Notes: a model not told the origin generated them from the letters alone. A stretch of 64,000 nt of DNA from Hyphomonadaceae bacterium (GCA_024743315.1 JANSWU010000004.1:248001-312000); one strand, 5' to 3'; positions 25,490 through 35,129 are shown, counted from the first letter of the stretch. Made by a program: numbers and translations.

Positions 25490-26509
25490 ATGTTCAAGCG
25501 CCCGCATCTACGCGCCGCGAAACGCCTTGTCAACGCGCCTTCGGCGCTGATCCTGCTTTTCCTTGCCACGGCCTGTAGCCCAGGGGAAGAGCCTGTGGAA
25601 AATCAAGGCGTTGAACCGCCTGCGGACTCGGTCGAAACGCCCGCCTCTGACGGCCTCGTCTTGCCCGCCGTTTGGCAGACCAATGATTTGGGTAGCCCGA
25701 TTTCAAGCCTCGGTGTGGCTGGCGAGCTCGGGTCTACGGTCGCCGTCGCTTATGAGGATGGCGGATTGCAATTCCTCGACCTGGAGGGCGAGCGGATTAC
25801 CGACAAAGCAGATATCGGAGTTGCCGCGGTCGCCGATGGCCGGTTCCTGCAATTGCAAGGCACGCCGGTGACTGTATTTCCCGGCATCACGACCGACGGC
25901 GATCTCTCTCTTTACATCCATGGCGGCGAATTGGATGAGCCCCTTCCCTATCCGCTCGATGCCGGCACAGATGAGCTGATAGAGGGTCTGTGCAGCGGCG
26001 CCCCAACCTTTGAGCGCGATGGCGTGATGCGGATTGGGTTCTGGACAAGGGGAGACCGGCGTGAGCTGAAACTCGGCCGGCTGGTCGAGATTGGTGATGA
26101 TCTGATCCTGCTGCTCGACGAACCAGCGCGGGCCAATGCGGACATTACCGCATGCGTGCTCACCGACACAGAAGATGTGGCCTATTCGGCGCCGGTGATT
26201 GCCGCCACAGAGCTTAAATACCGCAGCAAGACGTATCGGTTCCTGCTGGATGATCTCGGCGGATACACCATGATCACAGGCGACAATGAAGTGACTTCCT
26301 TCGAGGTGCTCGATGGCATCACTGTGCGTCCGCCGGCCCGCCCGGTAGATATGGCGGGAACCGGCGATGCGCGTGGCGGCGGCTATCCGGGCGGCGTCAT
26401 CGTCATTGCCGGGCTCGCCAGTACTGGCGCTGAAACCGTGACCTATATTGATCCGAGCCGAGTTACGCTGGAGCCGTTTGGATACTCGGTGTCTCCGTCG
26501 AGCGACTAG
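25490..26509 (+). CDS. Putative lipoprotein, unknown function
   Basis: A 339-residue protein with a lipoprotein signal peptide: a basic start, hydrophobic ALILLFLATAC and a lipobox cysteine at about residue 29, then a low-complexity acidic linker (SPGEEPVENQG). The rest is beta-rich with repeated aspartates (DLEGERITDKADIGVAAVADGRFLQLQG) and recalls alkaline-phosphatase-associated or propeller-like surface proteins. No catalytic motif is seen. The last 47 bases overlap the convergent ctaA gene. It resembles the lipoprotein gene at 38605 only in its N-terminal layout. Confidence 0.8.
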   Translation: MFKRPHLRAAKRLVNAPSALILLFLATACSPGEEPVENQGVEPPADSVETPASDGLVLPAVWQTNDLGSPISSLGVAGELGSTVAVAYEDGGLQFLDLEGERITDKADIGVAAVADGRFLQLQGTPVTVFPGITTDGDLSLYIHGGELDEPLPYPLDAGTDELIEGLCSGAPTFERDGVMRIGFWTRGDRRELKLGRLVEIGDDLILLLDEPARANADITACVLTDTEDVAYSAPVIAATELKYRSKTYRFLLDDLGGYTMITGDNEVTSFEVLDGITVRPPARPVDMAGTGDARGGGYPGGVIVIAGLASTGAETVTYIDPSRVTLEPFGYSVSPSSD

Positions 26510-27515
26510 CCCAGACCAGCCAGAGACTGGTCAGCAAGACGATGACGCCCAATCCTTGATGGACAAGGGCGATAGGCAATGGCGCGGCATTGACCAGGGT
26601 GATTATGCCCCAGATCGCCTGTGCCGTGACCAAAGCAGCGATGATGGTGAAGCCCGAAAATGCGCCCGTACCGCGGGCACGAAACGCCGCATAGAGGGCC
26701 AGTCCCCAGAGCAGATAGGCGCCGAGCCGGTGATTAAACTGGGTCGCCGCGCGGCCCTCAAACAGGCTGCGAATACCGAGCTCAGCGTCGAGATAATGCG
26801 CCGGGACCAATTCACCCGCCATCAGCGGCCAATCGGTATAACTGCGTCCCGCATCGAGGCCGGCAACCAGAGCGCCGGTTAGCATTTGCAGACTGGTCAG
26901 GGCAAATATGGCGATCGCCAAAGTCCGAAGCGTGCGATCTGCCGTGATCCGCTTTCGCTCGCTCAAATCAAGCCAGAACCAGGCCGTAATCACGATAATC
27001 ACCAATGCCAGTCCAAAATGCGTCATCAGCCGGTAGGGGGCGACGTCGAGGCGGTCGGTTTCACCAATCCCGCTGGCGACCATCCACCAGCCGATGAAGC
27101 CCTGCAAGCCGCCAAGCGCGATCAGACCGCCGAGCCGCAGGGCCCATTTCTTTGACAACCACCGCATCGCCGCAAACCAGATGAATCCGCCGACGGCGAC
27201 CAGGCCGATCAACCGGCCAAACAGTCGGTGTCCCCATTCCCACCAATAAATGAATTGGAACTCGGACATGGTCATATTGTAATTCTGCTGCTGGAACTCC
27301 GCGGTGGCCTTGTATTTTTCGAACTCGCTGAGCCAGGCGGCCTCGCTGAGCGGCGGCAGGGTGCCTTTGATCGGCGCCCATTCGGTGATCGACAGCCCGG
27401 AATCGGTCAGGCGAGTCGCCCCGCCAATCAGGATCATGGCATAGACCATGAGGCCGATGACGATCAGCCAGCGTTGGATCCAGCGTGCGGCGACAGGTGA
27501 AGTTGCGTCAGGCAT
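26463..27515 (-). CDS. ctaA: Heme A synthase
   Basis: Oxidises heme O to heme A for aa3-type cytochrome oxidase in the inner membrane. About 350 residues with eight predicted membrane helices. The conserved segments are GGATRLTDSGLSITEW, NYNMTMSEFQFIYWWEWGHRLFGRLIG and, in the second half, FNHRLGAYLLW with HQGLGV, which carry the heme-ligand histidines. It is the alphaproteobacterial (CtaA type 2) form, without the cysteine pair of the Bacillus type. ATG 27515 matches the family start. Its 3' end overlaps the convergent lipoprotein gene by 47 bases. Confidence 0.95.
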   Translation of the reverse strand: MPDATSPVAARWIQRWLIVIGLMVYAMILIGGATRLTDSGLSITEWAPIKGTLPPLSEAAWLSEFEKYKATAEFQQQNYNMTMSEFQFIYWWEWGHRLFGRLIGLVAVGGFIWFAAMRWLSKKWALRLGGLIALGGLQGFIGWWMVASGIGETDRLDVAPYRLMTHFGLALVIIVITAWFWLDLSERKRITADRTLRTLAIAIFALTSLQMLTGALVAGLDAGRSYTDWPLMAGELVPAHYLDAELGIRSLFEGRAATQFNHRLGAYLLWGLALYAAFRARGTGAFSGFTIIAALVTAQAIWGIITLVNAAPLPIALVHQGLGVIVLLTSLWLVWASRSTETPSIQTAPA

Positions 27516-27590
27516 GATGCGCTCTATTTGAAGGCTTGAGCTCGAACAACAAGCGGCCACACGGTCGCAGGAACAGGGATTTTACAGTTC

Positions 27591-27797
27591 ATGCCCCAGT
27601 CGCAGCGCCGAATTGTCGCCAGCATTGCCATTTTGACCTTCCTCGCCATCTGGATCTGGGGCGCGGCAACCATCGGCACCATGCTCGCTACCGCTCCGAA
27701 ATGGATCACCCTGATCTATTTCATCATTGCCGGGATTGGTTGGGCGGTGCCGCTAAAGCCAGTCCTGAGTTGGATGAATTCCGTTCCGGAAGACTAG
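27591..27797 (+). CDS. DUF2842 small membrane protein
   Basis: A 68-residue protein with two membrane segments (RIVASIAILTFLAIWIWGA at about 6-24 and ITLIYFIIAGIGWAVPLKPVL at about 39-59), matching DUF2842, a family largely restricted to Alphaproteobacteria and of unknown role. The short PLKPVLSWM ending is typical. It overlaps the convergent DEAD-box gene by four bases. Confidence 0.85.
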   Translation: MPQSQRRIVASIAILTFLAIWIWGAATIGTMLATAPKWITLIYFIIAGIGWAVPLKPVLSWMNSVPED

Positions 27798-29128
27798 GCC
27801 TTCGCCTTCTCGCGATCCCGCCGGCGTTGGTTCTTGCCCGGACGTTTGCGAGAACGCTGCTTCGCTTTCGAAACCTGTTCGCCGCTCGCGCCAGGGCCGT
27901 TTCGTGATCCACGCTGCGGCCGTCCCGAGCGGCGCGCCGGGCCTTTGGGTTTGCGCACCCTCAGATTCGGGTCCGGGGTCGGTAGGACGAGCTCTTCGCA
28001 ACCTTCCGGGGCCGGTAGGACATCAACCTCGACGCGCGTCGTCTTTTCGATATCGCGCAAATAATAGAGCTCATCCTCAGCCACCAGAGAGATTGAAATG
28101 CCATCTCTACCGGCGCGCGCGGTGCGACCGATCCGGTGGACATATTGTTCTGGCACATTTGGCATTTCGAAATTGATGACATGGCTGATGCCATCAATAT
28201 CAATCCCGCGCGCGGCAATATCCGTGGCCACCAGGATCCGACAGTCACCGCTCTTGAATGCCGCCAGGGCTTTTAAACGCTGCGACTGAGACTTGTTGCC
28301 GTGAATGGCTTGTGCGGGATACTTTTTGGCCATGAGTTTGCGAACAACCTTGTCCGCACCGTGCTTCGTCCGAGTAAACACCAGGGCCCGATCGACATCT
28401 GGATCATCCAGCAATTTGCCGAGAATTTGTAGCTTGTCATTATTGGCGACATGGATGACGCCCTGGGTCACGCGCTCAGCCGTTGTGCTTTCTGGCGCGA
28501 CCGAAACCCGGACCGGGTCGGACAAATACTTTTGCGCGAGATCCGAGATGTCTTTCGGCATGGTCGCCGAGAACAGCAATGTCTGGCGTTGGTCCGGGAC
28601 ACGCGCGATGATTTTGCGCAAATCGTGAATGAAGCCCATATCCAGCATCTGGTCCGCTTCATCTAGGATCAGGATCTCGACGTCGCCGAGCGTAACCGCC
28701 CCTTGATTGACCAGATCGAGCAAACGACCCGGGGTCGCCACGAGGACATGGCAGCCTTTTTCGAGGGCTCGGATCTGACGGTTGATCTTGACCCCACCAA
28801 ACACGGTCTGCGTGACGCAATCCATGTATTTGGAATAGGTCTGAAAGCTTTCCGCGATCTGTCCCGCAAGCTCGCGGGTCGGCGCCAGGACCAGAACTTT
28901 GGTGCTTTTGGGACGCCGGTTTTGACCGGCCTGTACCAGGTGATCGAGCGTGGGCAAGGCAAAGGCGGCGGTTTTGCCGGTGCCGGTCTGGGCGATGCCG
29001 AGCAAGTCGCGCCGGTCCAGCAAGTATGGGATGGCCTGCGCCTGGATTGGGGTTGGAGTTTCGTAGCCTTCGGCCGTAACAGCCTTCAGCACCTGCTTGT
29101 GCAGGTTGAGATCAGTAAAATGGGTCAC
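27794..29128 (-). CDS. DEAD-box RNA helicase, RhlE-like
   Basis: ATP-dependent RNA helicase of 444 residues. Motifs in order: Q-motif region PTPIQAQAIP, Walker A AQTGTGKTAAF, PTRELAGQI, DEAD, SATMP, then the second RecA lobe with ARGIDIDG and HRIGRTARAGRDG. A basic, arginine- and glycine-rich C-terminal tail (about 385-444, ending KNQRRRDREKAKA) would grip RNA. It likely acts in ribosome assembly or RNA turnover. It starts 216 bases from the next gene on the same strand. Confidence 0.94.
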   Translation of the reverse strand: MTHFTDLNLHKQVLKAVTAEGYETPTPIQAQAIPYLLDRRDLLGIAQTGTGKTAAFALPTLDHLVQAGQNRRPKSTKVLVLAPTRELAGQIAESFQTYSKYMDCVTQTVFGGVKINRQIRALEKGCHVLVATPGRLLDLVNQGAVTLGDVEILILDEADQMLDMGFIHDLRKIIARVPDQRQTLLFSATMPKDISDLAQKYLSDPVRVSVAPESTTAERVTQGVIHVANNDKLQILGKLLDDPDVDRALVFTRTKHGADKVVRKLMAKKYPAQAIHGNKSQSQRLKALAAFKSGDCRILVATDIAARGIDIDGISHVINFEMPNVPEQYVHRIGRTARAGRDGISISLVAEDELYYLRDIEKTTRVEVDVLPAPEGCEELVLPTPDPNLRVRKPKGPARRSGRPQRGSRNGPGASGEQVSKAKQRSRKRPGKNQRRRDREKAKA

Positions 29129-29344
29129 GCAAGTCTTTCTTTGTCGCGATCGGGAAACGCCTTGCGTGAAATCGAAGCGTTCTACTCAATTTGTATTGCC
29201 TGAAGGGGCTGGCTCATCTCCGAAGGTTCAGAGGCGCTTCACGCGACCAACGCCATGCGCGATTGCTCGCGCTGCGACGGGCGCCACTTGGCCCTGATTG
29301 GATTAAAGGTCAATGAACAGACTGCGTCGCGCGCTGATAAAAGC

Positions 29345-30274
29345 CTAGTCTTCATCCTGCATCTTACGCGCTTCCTTGCGCAGCCGGGCAAACATCTCAG
29401 AGACGTCCTCATCTTCCTTGTCCGGAACCGGCTCCTCTCCGGCGAGCTCTTTCAGCGTTTCTTCGTCATCTTCATCGATGACCAGTTCAGCTTCCTCAAC
29501 CTCCGGCTCGGGATCCGGCTCTGGCACTGGTTCGGGGTCAGGCGCTGGTCTTGTGTCGGTGCGCATTTGATCGTCAAACAAGTCCGACATCGCGCCACCA
29601 AAGCGGCCGAGCACCGTCTCCGAGCCGATCAGGGTCTGACCGGCCACAGGTATGATCTCGACATCCGCGGGCACATAGAGGTCATACCAACCGCCCAAGC
29701 GCAAGGTACCAATGCCGCGTCCAAGCCGAACCGCATCGCCAGCCTCTTTGTCGATTTCCAGCCGCGGTCCAAGCCCGCCTGTGGCATAACGCATCCCGAC
29801 TGAGCGCGCGCCGCTTTCGAGCGCGACATAGGCGACCGTTAAGCCTGCACGATCCGGCTTCATGGCGGCAAAGGCGGCGGGATCGCCGGTCTCGCGAATG
29901 ACATGGTCAATTGCCCCATCCATTGGCGCATAAATGCCATTCGTCTTGGTTGGACCAACCGACACGCGAATGCGCGTCCAGCCAGCCCCATCCAGTCTCA
30001 ACTCGTCGGGTGGCACCGCGCCGCTAATCGAAACGATCATGCCATCGCTTGGCGCGACAATCACACCTTCGGCTTCCGGTGGTGTGCGCTGGGCCGTGCG
30101 GGTGGCCAAAAGGATGATCACGGCGGCGATGAAACCGATCCAGAACAAGGGCGCCCAGATGATCCCCATCAGGATCCCGACAAGCCAAGCCGCCAAGGCA
30201 CCAACATAGCCTTCCAAGTCGAAACCGCTGCGCAACCAGGGAAAAGTATCTCGGCTGAAATCACTGTCGGACAT
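29345..30274 (-). CDS. Phosphatidylserine decarboxylase-like pseudoenzyme
   Basis: The 309-residue protein aligns by eye with short proteobacterial phosphatidylserine decarboxylases along residues 20-225: membrane anchor (about 26-57), IVAPSDG with the conserved Asp77, RIRVSVGPTKTNGIYAPMDG where the family has an N/D-x-HVNRAP motif, then GTLRLGGWYDLYVP and AGQTLIGSETV. The family's pyruvoyl-forming serine in RFGSR is Gly195 here, and the catalytic histidine is Asn112. It therefore cannot self-cleave or form the prosthetic group in the normal way. A proline- and acid-rich C-terminal tail of about 80 residues is added. AGGAG precedes the ATG, and it follows the ABC exporter gene by 11 bases, so the two are probably one transcript. 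It may bind phospholipid without catalysis. Confidence 0.7.
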   Translation of the reverse strand: MSDSDFSRDTFPWLRSGFDLEGYVGALAAWLVGILMGIIWAPLFWIGFIAAVIILLATRTAQRTPPEAEGVIVAPSDGMIVSISGAVPPDELRLDGAGWTRIRVSVGPTKTNGIYAPMDGAIDHVIRETGDPAAFAAMKPDRAGLTVAYVALESGARSVGMRYATGGLGPRLEIDKEAGDAVRLGRGIGTLRLGGWYDLYVPADVEIIPVAGQTLIGSETVLGRFGGAMSDLFDDQMRTDTRPAPDPEPVPEPDPEPEVEEAELVIDEDDEETLKELAGEEPVPDKEDEDVSEMFARLRKEARKMQDED

Positions 30275-30285
30275 CGATCTGACTC

Positions 30286-32124
30286 CTATTCTGCGGCAAC
30301 CGCGAGCGCGTCTCGTTTCGCCTGACGCGCCCACATATCGGCATATTCGCCCTTCGCTGCCAAGAGGGCTTCATGGGTGCCGCGCTCGATCACCTGACCG
30401 GCTTTCAGCACGACGATTTCGTCCGCGTTCTGAACCGTCGACAAGCGATGCGCGACCATCAAAGTGGTGCGGCCCTTTGAGGCTTCATCCAGTGCATCCT
30501 GGACCGCTGCCTCAGTGGCACTATCGAGCGCAGAGGTCGCCTCATCTAGCACCAGGATGGCCGGATTGGCGAGGATCACGCGGGCAATCCCGACACGCTG
30601 CTTCTCACCGCCCGACAGCTTCAGCCCACGCTCACCCACGCGAGTTTCCCAACCATCTGGCAGGCTCTCGATAAAGTCGAGCAATTGCGCCCGCCGGGCC
30701 GCGTCACGCAGCTCATCCAGGCTCGCATCTGGCTTGGCATAGCTGATATTGGCTTTGATAGACTCATTGAACAGGACGACATCCTGCGGCACCAAGCCGA
30801 GCGCCTTGCGCAAGCTTTCCTGCGTCAGGTCGCGAACATCCTGACCATCGACGAGCACCCGGCCACCGAGCACATCATAGAACCGGAACAAGAGCTTCAA
30901 GAGCGTCGACTTGCCGGCGCCGGATGTGCCGACAAAGGCGATTTTCTTCCCCGCCTCGACCTCAAAACTGACATCCTGAATACCGACGGCGCGGGCATCA
31001 TGCGTGAAGCTAACCTGTTCAAACGCGACAGCCCCGTGCGGGTCGACCAGTGCCTTGGCACTGTTTTTGTCCGCCACTTCCGGCTTCATGCCAAGCAGGC
31101 CGTAAAGCTTTTCGAGATCGACGGCACCCTGCTTGATCTCCCGCCAGGCCCAGCCGAGAATGTTGAGCGGAGCGTAGAGCGACAGGAACATAGCCATCAC
31201 GCCGGTCAGATCACCGACCATCATGGTGCCTTGAGAGACATTCCAGGCCGAAATGATCAAAGCTGCCAGCAGGCCGGCATTCATCGCGAATGCCTGCGTC
31301 GCGTTCAACACGTACATGGACCGGACGGCATCGACATAGCGCAAATTATAATTCCGCATGGCGTCATTAAAGCGCCCGGTTTCGCGATGCTCCGCCGCGA
31401 AAGATTTGACCGTTTCGAAATTGGTCAGGATGTCGACGGCAATCCCGCGAAACCGGGTATCCGCCTCGTTCATCCGCCGTCTTTGGCGCACGCGCCATTC
31501 AGTGATCATGATCGTGGCGACGGCATAGATCACGATGGTCACCACAGCGACCAAGGCCAGCCATGGATCATAAGCGAAGGCAAGCGCGATCGAGGCGAGG
31601 ATCAGCCGAACAATGGTCGGGCCGATATTAAAGGCAAGAAAACGGATCAGATAATCTATCGCGCTGGCGCCGCGTTCGATCACTCGATTAAGCGCACCGG
31701 TTCGACGCGTCTGGTGAAAGCCGAGCGACAAGCTTTGCGCATGTCCAAATGCATCAACGCAAGCAATGCGCTGGGCATCCTGGCTGACCGGCGAGAATAA
31801 CCAGTCGCGCAATTGCGGCAGCCCGCCAGCAAGAAACCGCACACCAAGCGCCACGGACAACCAGAACATAGCCGGTGCGAAGCCGGCGATGATGCCGTTT
31901 TCGTCAGCAACCAGCTTATTGATCGCGTAACCCAGCAAGAGTGGGAACATGACCTCCAACACCGCGGCCGCCAACGTCAACAGGATGGCCAGCACCATGA
32001 CAGGACGCCATTTGGCGAGTTCGGGTCGCGCCAAGAGTTTCAGGATCCGGCCGATGGACACAGCAATGCCGCCATCAGCGCTTTCAATCTTATCCTGGTC
32101 GACAGTTTGAGGATGCGCACTCAT
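30286..32124 (-). CDS. Atm1-type ABC exporter (fused TMD-ATPase)
   Basis: A 612-residue half-transporter that would dimerise. Six membrane helices (about 45-335) precede the ATPase: Walker A GTSGAGKSTLL, then LLFRFYDVLGGRVLVDGQDVR and VPQDVVLFNESIKANISY, signature LSGGEKQRVGIARVI, Walker B ILVLDEATSALD and the switch AHRLST. The Q-loop region and FRFYDV/DGQDVRDLTQ pattern match the Atm1/HMT1 class, which exports glutathione-linked sulfur or metal conjugates. It lies directly upstream of the PSD-like gene, from which it is separated by 11 bases. Confidence 0.92.
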   Translation of the reverse strand: MSAHPQTVDQDKIESADGGIAVSIGRILKLLARPELAKWRPVMVLAILLTLAAAVLEVMFPLLLGYAINKLVADENGIIAGFAPAMFWLSVALGVRFLAGGLPQLRDWLFSPVSQDAQRIACVDAFGHAQSLSLGFHQTRRTGALNRVIERGASAIDYLIRFLAFNIGPTIVRLILASIALAFAYDPWLALVAVVTIVIYAVATIMITEWRVRQRRRMNEADTRFRGIAVDILTNFETVKSFAAEHRETGRFNDAMRNYNLRYVDAVRSMYVLNATQAFAMNAGLLAALIISAWNVSQGTMMVGDLTGVMAMFLSLYAPLNILGWAWREIKQGAVDLEKLYGLLGMKPEVADKNSAKALVDPHGAVAFEQVSFTHDARAVGIQDVSFEVEAGKKIAFVGTSGAGKSTLLKLLFRFYDVLGGRVLVDGQDVRDLTQESLRKALGLVPQDVVLFNESIKANISYAKPDASLDELRDAARRAQLLDFIESLPDGWETRVGERGLKLSGGEKQRVGIARVILANPAILVLDEATSALDSATEAAVQDALDEASKGRTTLMVAHRLSTVQNADEIVVLKAGQVIERGTHEALLAAKGEYADMWARQAKRDALAVAAE

Positions 32125-32229
32125 ACCCCGCCATATGGGGCAGTGACCCGCTCATGCATAGGGTGCACCGTAAAAAGTCACTGACATCGCATGGCAGGAC
32201 CCGGCGCCCTGCCATAGATATCGCGCCGT

Positions 32230-34338
32230 CTAGAAGCGTCCGCTAATCGTGATCTTCGCATTGAGCGGTGCCCCGACCGTGGCTTGATGCGTGCTATGGG
32301 AATCCGGGAAGTAGAGCTCATCCGTCAGGTTCTCGATGTTGAGCTGAAGTCTCAAATCTTCAGAGACATCGTAATAGGCGGCCGCATCGACGCGCGTATA
32401 GCTTGGGAGGACGGCTGTATTGCTATTATTGATGAAACTCTCATCCTGATAAGTCAGCCCGAGACCGAGCCCGAAACGGTCGGTGACCTGATAGGCGTTC
32501 CAGAGTGAGAACATGTTTTCTGGCAGCTCGCGCGGGCGCAGCGTGCCATCGGCCTGCGCGCCATCGAGATAGCTATAGCCTGCCGAAACGAACCATTGCT
32601 CCGTCACCTGCCCTTGCAGCTGCACCTCAAACCCGTCAACCGTGGTCTTGATAATGTCGAGCCGCTCCGCATCCGTGTCCGAGACGACGGGTGATTCTTG
32701 TTCAATCTCGAACACCGCCGCGGTGAAACTCACACCCGGGACGAAATCCCATTTCACCCCAGCTTCGAGATTGGTGAAAGTGTCTGGGTCGAGCCGGTTC
32801 GCGTCGCCATTGATATTGGCGAACTGCTCACCGGAACGCGGCAAGAAGCTTTCAGAATAGGATCCGTAGAACGAGACGTTTTCGACCGGTTTATAGACAA
32901 GGCCAAAGCGCGGCGAGATTTCCTCATCGGTTCGGCTTCGGGTTTCGAGATTGGCGGGATCGAGATTATCAACAGTGATGTCGAAACTGTCGAAGCGCGC
33001 GCCAATAATCACATCCAGCTGATCCGAGATTTCGATCTCGTCCTGAATGTACGCAGAGAACACTTGCAGTTCAGCTGCGGTATCGTCATTGAAATCAGAA
33101 AATGCCACCGTTGTCGGGTTGCCCGATGCATTGATGCCAACCCCGCCGCTAAAGCTGAGCGGCCGCATGACATTGAAGAACTCAACGTCGTCATTCGAAC
33201 CTGACCAAACCGGATTGAACCGGTCATTGTCGTTTTGCGTGTCGATATATTCCACGCCAGAGACAATCGTGTGACCGATGCGACCGGTTTGAAACTCACC
33301 AATCAGATCACCTGACAGGATCAGGTTCTGACGCTGCGTTGTGTCGACATAACCATCAATGCCAACAATGTTGGTGGTCGGATCGAAGGCCGAGGCGTAA
33401 AAGTTCTCATAGAACTTGTCATAATCGCCATAGAATGCGCTGAACCGGCCTTTCAGATTGTCCGAAAAACGGTGCTGCAACATGGCCCGGAACAAATGCG
33501 CCTCAAGCGTCGTGGTGTTCAGCTCAGGATCACCAAAGACGATATCTTCAAACGCTTCAACCGGTTCGCCATTGGCCCCTGTCGGGATACCGCGATCGAT
33601 AAAACGTTCATGATCGACATATTCATAAGACACGTCCAACGTGGTCAGCGGTGCCAATTGGAAACGCGCTGTTGGATTGATGCCAAAGCGCTCGCCATCA
33701 TAGAAATCACGATGATTTTCGAGGCTTTCATACATCGCGTTGAGGCGGAACGCGCTGCTATCGTTGAGAATGAAATTGCTGTCGATTTGCGCCCCGAAAG
33801 CGCCAAAACTGTCCAGGCTCGCCTGATAGCCTGTGAAGGTCTCATCGAGATCAGCCTTCTTGGTCACACGGTTAAGGATGCCACCGGTGCCGCCGCGGCC
33901 GAAGAGCAGCGCATTCGGACCCCGCAGGATTTCCACTTGCTCAAGATTGTAGAGCGGTCGGTAATATTGAACATCGTCGCGGACGCCATCGATGAAGAAG
34001 TCCGCCGTCGAGCGCACGCCCCGGAATACGATCGCATCGCGATGTCCTTCGCCTTGAGACGTGTTCACGCCGGGCGTGTAATTGATGATATCGCCGATAC
34101 TATTGAAGCCTTGCTGCAAGATCTGGTCGGCCGTGACGATGGAAAGGCTTTGCGGAACATCAATCACCGGGGTTGGTGACTTAAGGGCATTGACCTGATC
34201 CGTGTAGAGATATTGGCCAATAACCACGATCTCATCCTGAACATATTCATCATCATCAGGGGTGTCTGCCAGCGCCAATGCGGGCGAAATTATAGCGCAA
34301 ATCGCGGCTGCACCGAGTAACCGGGTCTGAAACTTCAT
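32230..34338 (-). CDS. TonB-dependent siderophore receptor
   Basis: An outer-membrane receptor of about 702 residues: signal peptide (MKFQTRLLGAAAICAIISPALALA), TonB box-like DEIVVIG, plug domain (about 45-190, PVIDVPQSLSIVTADQILQQ, VFRGVRSTADFFIDGVRDD, ILRGPNALLFGRGGTGGILN) and a 22-strand barrel ending in NAKITISGRF, with terminal F. The plug matches Fiu/CirA/FhuE-like catecholate-type receptors, whose substrate is ferric siderophore. ATG at 34338 is chosen over an upstream TTG. Two Fur-like boxes lie 57-100 bases upstream. No TonB or siderophore synthesis gene is adjacent. Confidence 0.93.
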   Translation of the reverse strand: MKFQTRLLGAAAICAIISPALALADTPDDDEYVQDEIVVIGQYLYTDQVNALKSPTPVIDVPQSLSIVTADQILQQGFNSIGDIINYTPGVNTSQGEGHRDAIVFRGVRSTADFFIDGVRDDVQYYRPLYNLEQVEILRGPNALLFGRGGTGGILNRVTKKADLDETFTGYQASLDSFGAFGAQIDSNFILNDSSAFRLNAMYESLENHRDFYDGERFGINPTARFQLAPLTTLDVSYEYVDHERFIDRGIPTGANGEPVEAFEDIVFGDPELNTTTLEAHLFRAMLQHRFSDNLKGRFSAFYGDYDKFYENFYASAFDPTTNIVGIDGYVDTTQRQNLILSGDLIGEFQTGRIGHTIVSGVEYIDTQNDNDRFNPVWSGSNDDVEFFNVMRPLSFSGGVGINASGNPTTVAFSDFNDDTAAELQVFSAYIQDEIEISDQLDVIIGARFDSFDITVDNLDPANLETRSRTDEEISPRFGLVYKPVENVSFYGSYSESFLPRSGEQFANINGDANRLDPDTFTNLEAGVKWDFVPGVSFTAAVFEIEQESPVVSDTDAERLDIIKTTVDGFEVQLQGQVTEQWFVSAGYSYLDGAQADGTLRPRELPENMFSLWNAYQVTDRFGLGLGLTYQDESFINNSNTAVLPSYTRVDAAAYYDVSEDLRLQLNIENLTDELYFPDSHSTHQATVGAPLNAKITISGRF

Positions 34339-34394
34339 CACGAGGTCCAACTTTCAAGAAATAATCGAGACCGACCCTCTAATCGGCGGGAGAA

Positions 34395-34438
34395 TGAAAA
34401 TCAATCGCAACTAGAGAAGAAAATGCAAATCAGTCGCA
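34395..34438. promoter_or_regulatory. Tandem Fur-like boxes upstream of the TonB receptor
   Basis: Two related 15-mers, TGAAAATCAATCGCA (34395-34409) and TGCAAATCAGTCGCA (34424-34438), agree at 13 of 15 positions and lie 29 bases apart, just upstream of the receptor start. The second sits in an imperfect palindrome ATGCAAATCAGTCGCAT with 6 of 8 arm pairs. The form fits alphaproteobacterial Fur sites, which would repress the receptor when iron is plentiful. Confidence 0.55.
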
Positions 34439-34565
34439 TTTTTAACACATCCGTATTTTCCCCTAGCCCAACCTTGCCAGCCGACAGAAATTACGGCGCT
34501 TTGCGCTGGTTTTTGGCAAAGACTTCCTCTAAGGCTCGCAACGTTTGAGTCAGAAGGTGGGACCC

Positions 34566-35129
34566 ATGTCCGATATCAATTCGATTTGCGTGTATTGCGG
34601 CTCCTCGAACGAGGTGAAGCCTGACTATCTGCGCCTTGCGCAGGATCTTGGACGCACACTGGCACAGAAAAATATTCGCCTGGTTTATGGCGGTGGCGGC
34701 GTCGGACTGATGGGCGCTTGCGCCCGGGCTGCACATTCAGATGGCGGCGATGTGCTCGGCATCATGCCACGCTTTCTGCTTCAGAAAGAACGTATCTTCG
34801 AAGACGTCCCGCACGAAATCGTCGATGATATGCACACGCGCAAGCAACGCATGTTTGATGAAAGCGATGCCTTTATTGTACTGCCGGGCGGGATTGGGAC
34901 ACTCGAGGAAGCGGTCGAGATGCTGAGCTGGGCGCGCCTCGGACTGCACGCCAAGCCTATGGCCTTCCTTGATGAAGACGGCTTTTGGTCACCGTTCTTT
35001 GAGCTCATGGACCATATCATTGAGGGCAAATTCACCCCGGATGAGTTCCGCGCCGCGCTGGTCCATGAACAAACCCCAGAGGCAGCCATCCAGGCGCTTT
35101 GTGATCGGGTCATCAAGCTCGGGGATTAA
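34566..35129 (+). CDS. LOG-family phosphoribohydrolase (TIGR00730)
   Basis: A 187-residue protein of the LOG/lysine-decarboxylase-like family: SICVYCGSSNEVKP at the start, RLVYGGGGVGLMG, MHTRKQRMFDESDAFIVLPGGIGTLEE with the PGGxGTxxE signature. Characterised members release the base from N6-modified AMP (cytokinin riboside monophosphate) or from other 5'-nucleotides. ATG 34566 is supported by AAGGTGGG just before it. It is divergent from the TonB receptor. Confidence 0.9.
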   Translation: MSDINSICVYCGSSNEVKPDYLRLAQDLGRTLAQKNIRLVYGGGGVGLMGACARAAHSDGGDVLGIMPRFLLQKERIFEDVPHEIVDDMHTRKQRMFDESDAFIVLPGGIGTLEEAVEMLSWARLGLHAKPMAFLDEDGFWSPFFELMDHIIEGKFTPDEFRAALVHEQTPEAAIQALCDRVIKLGD

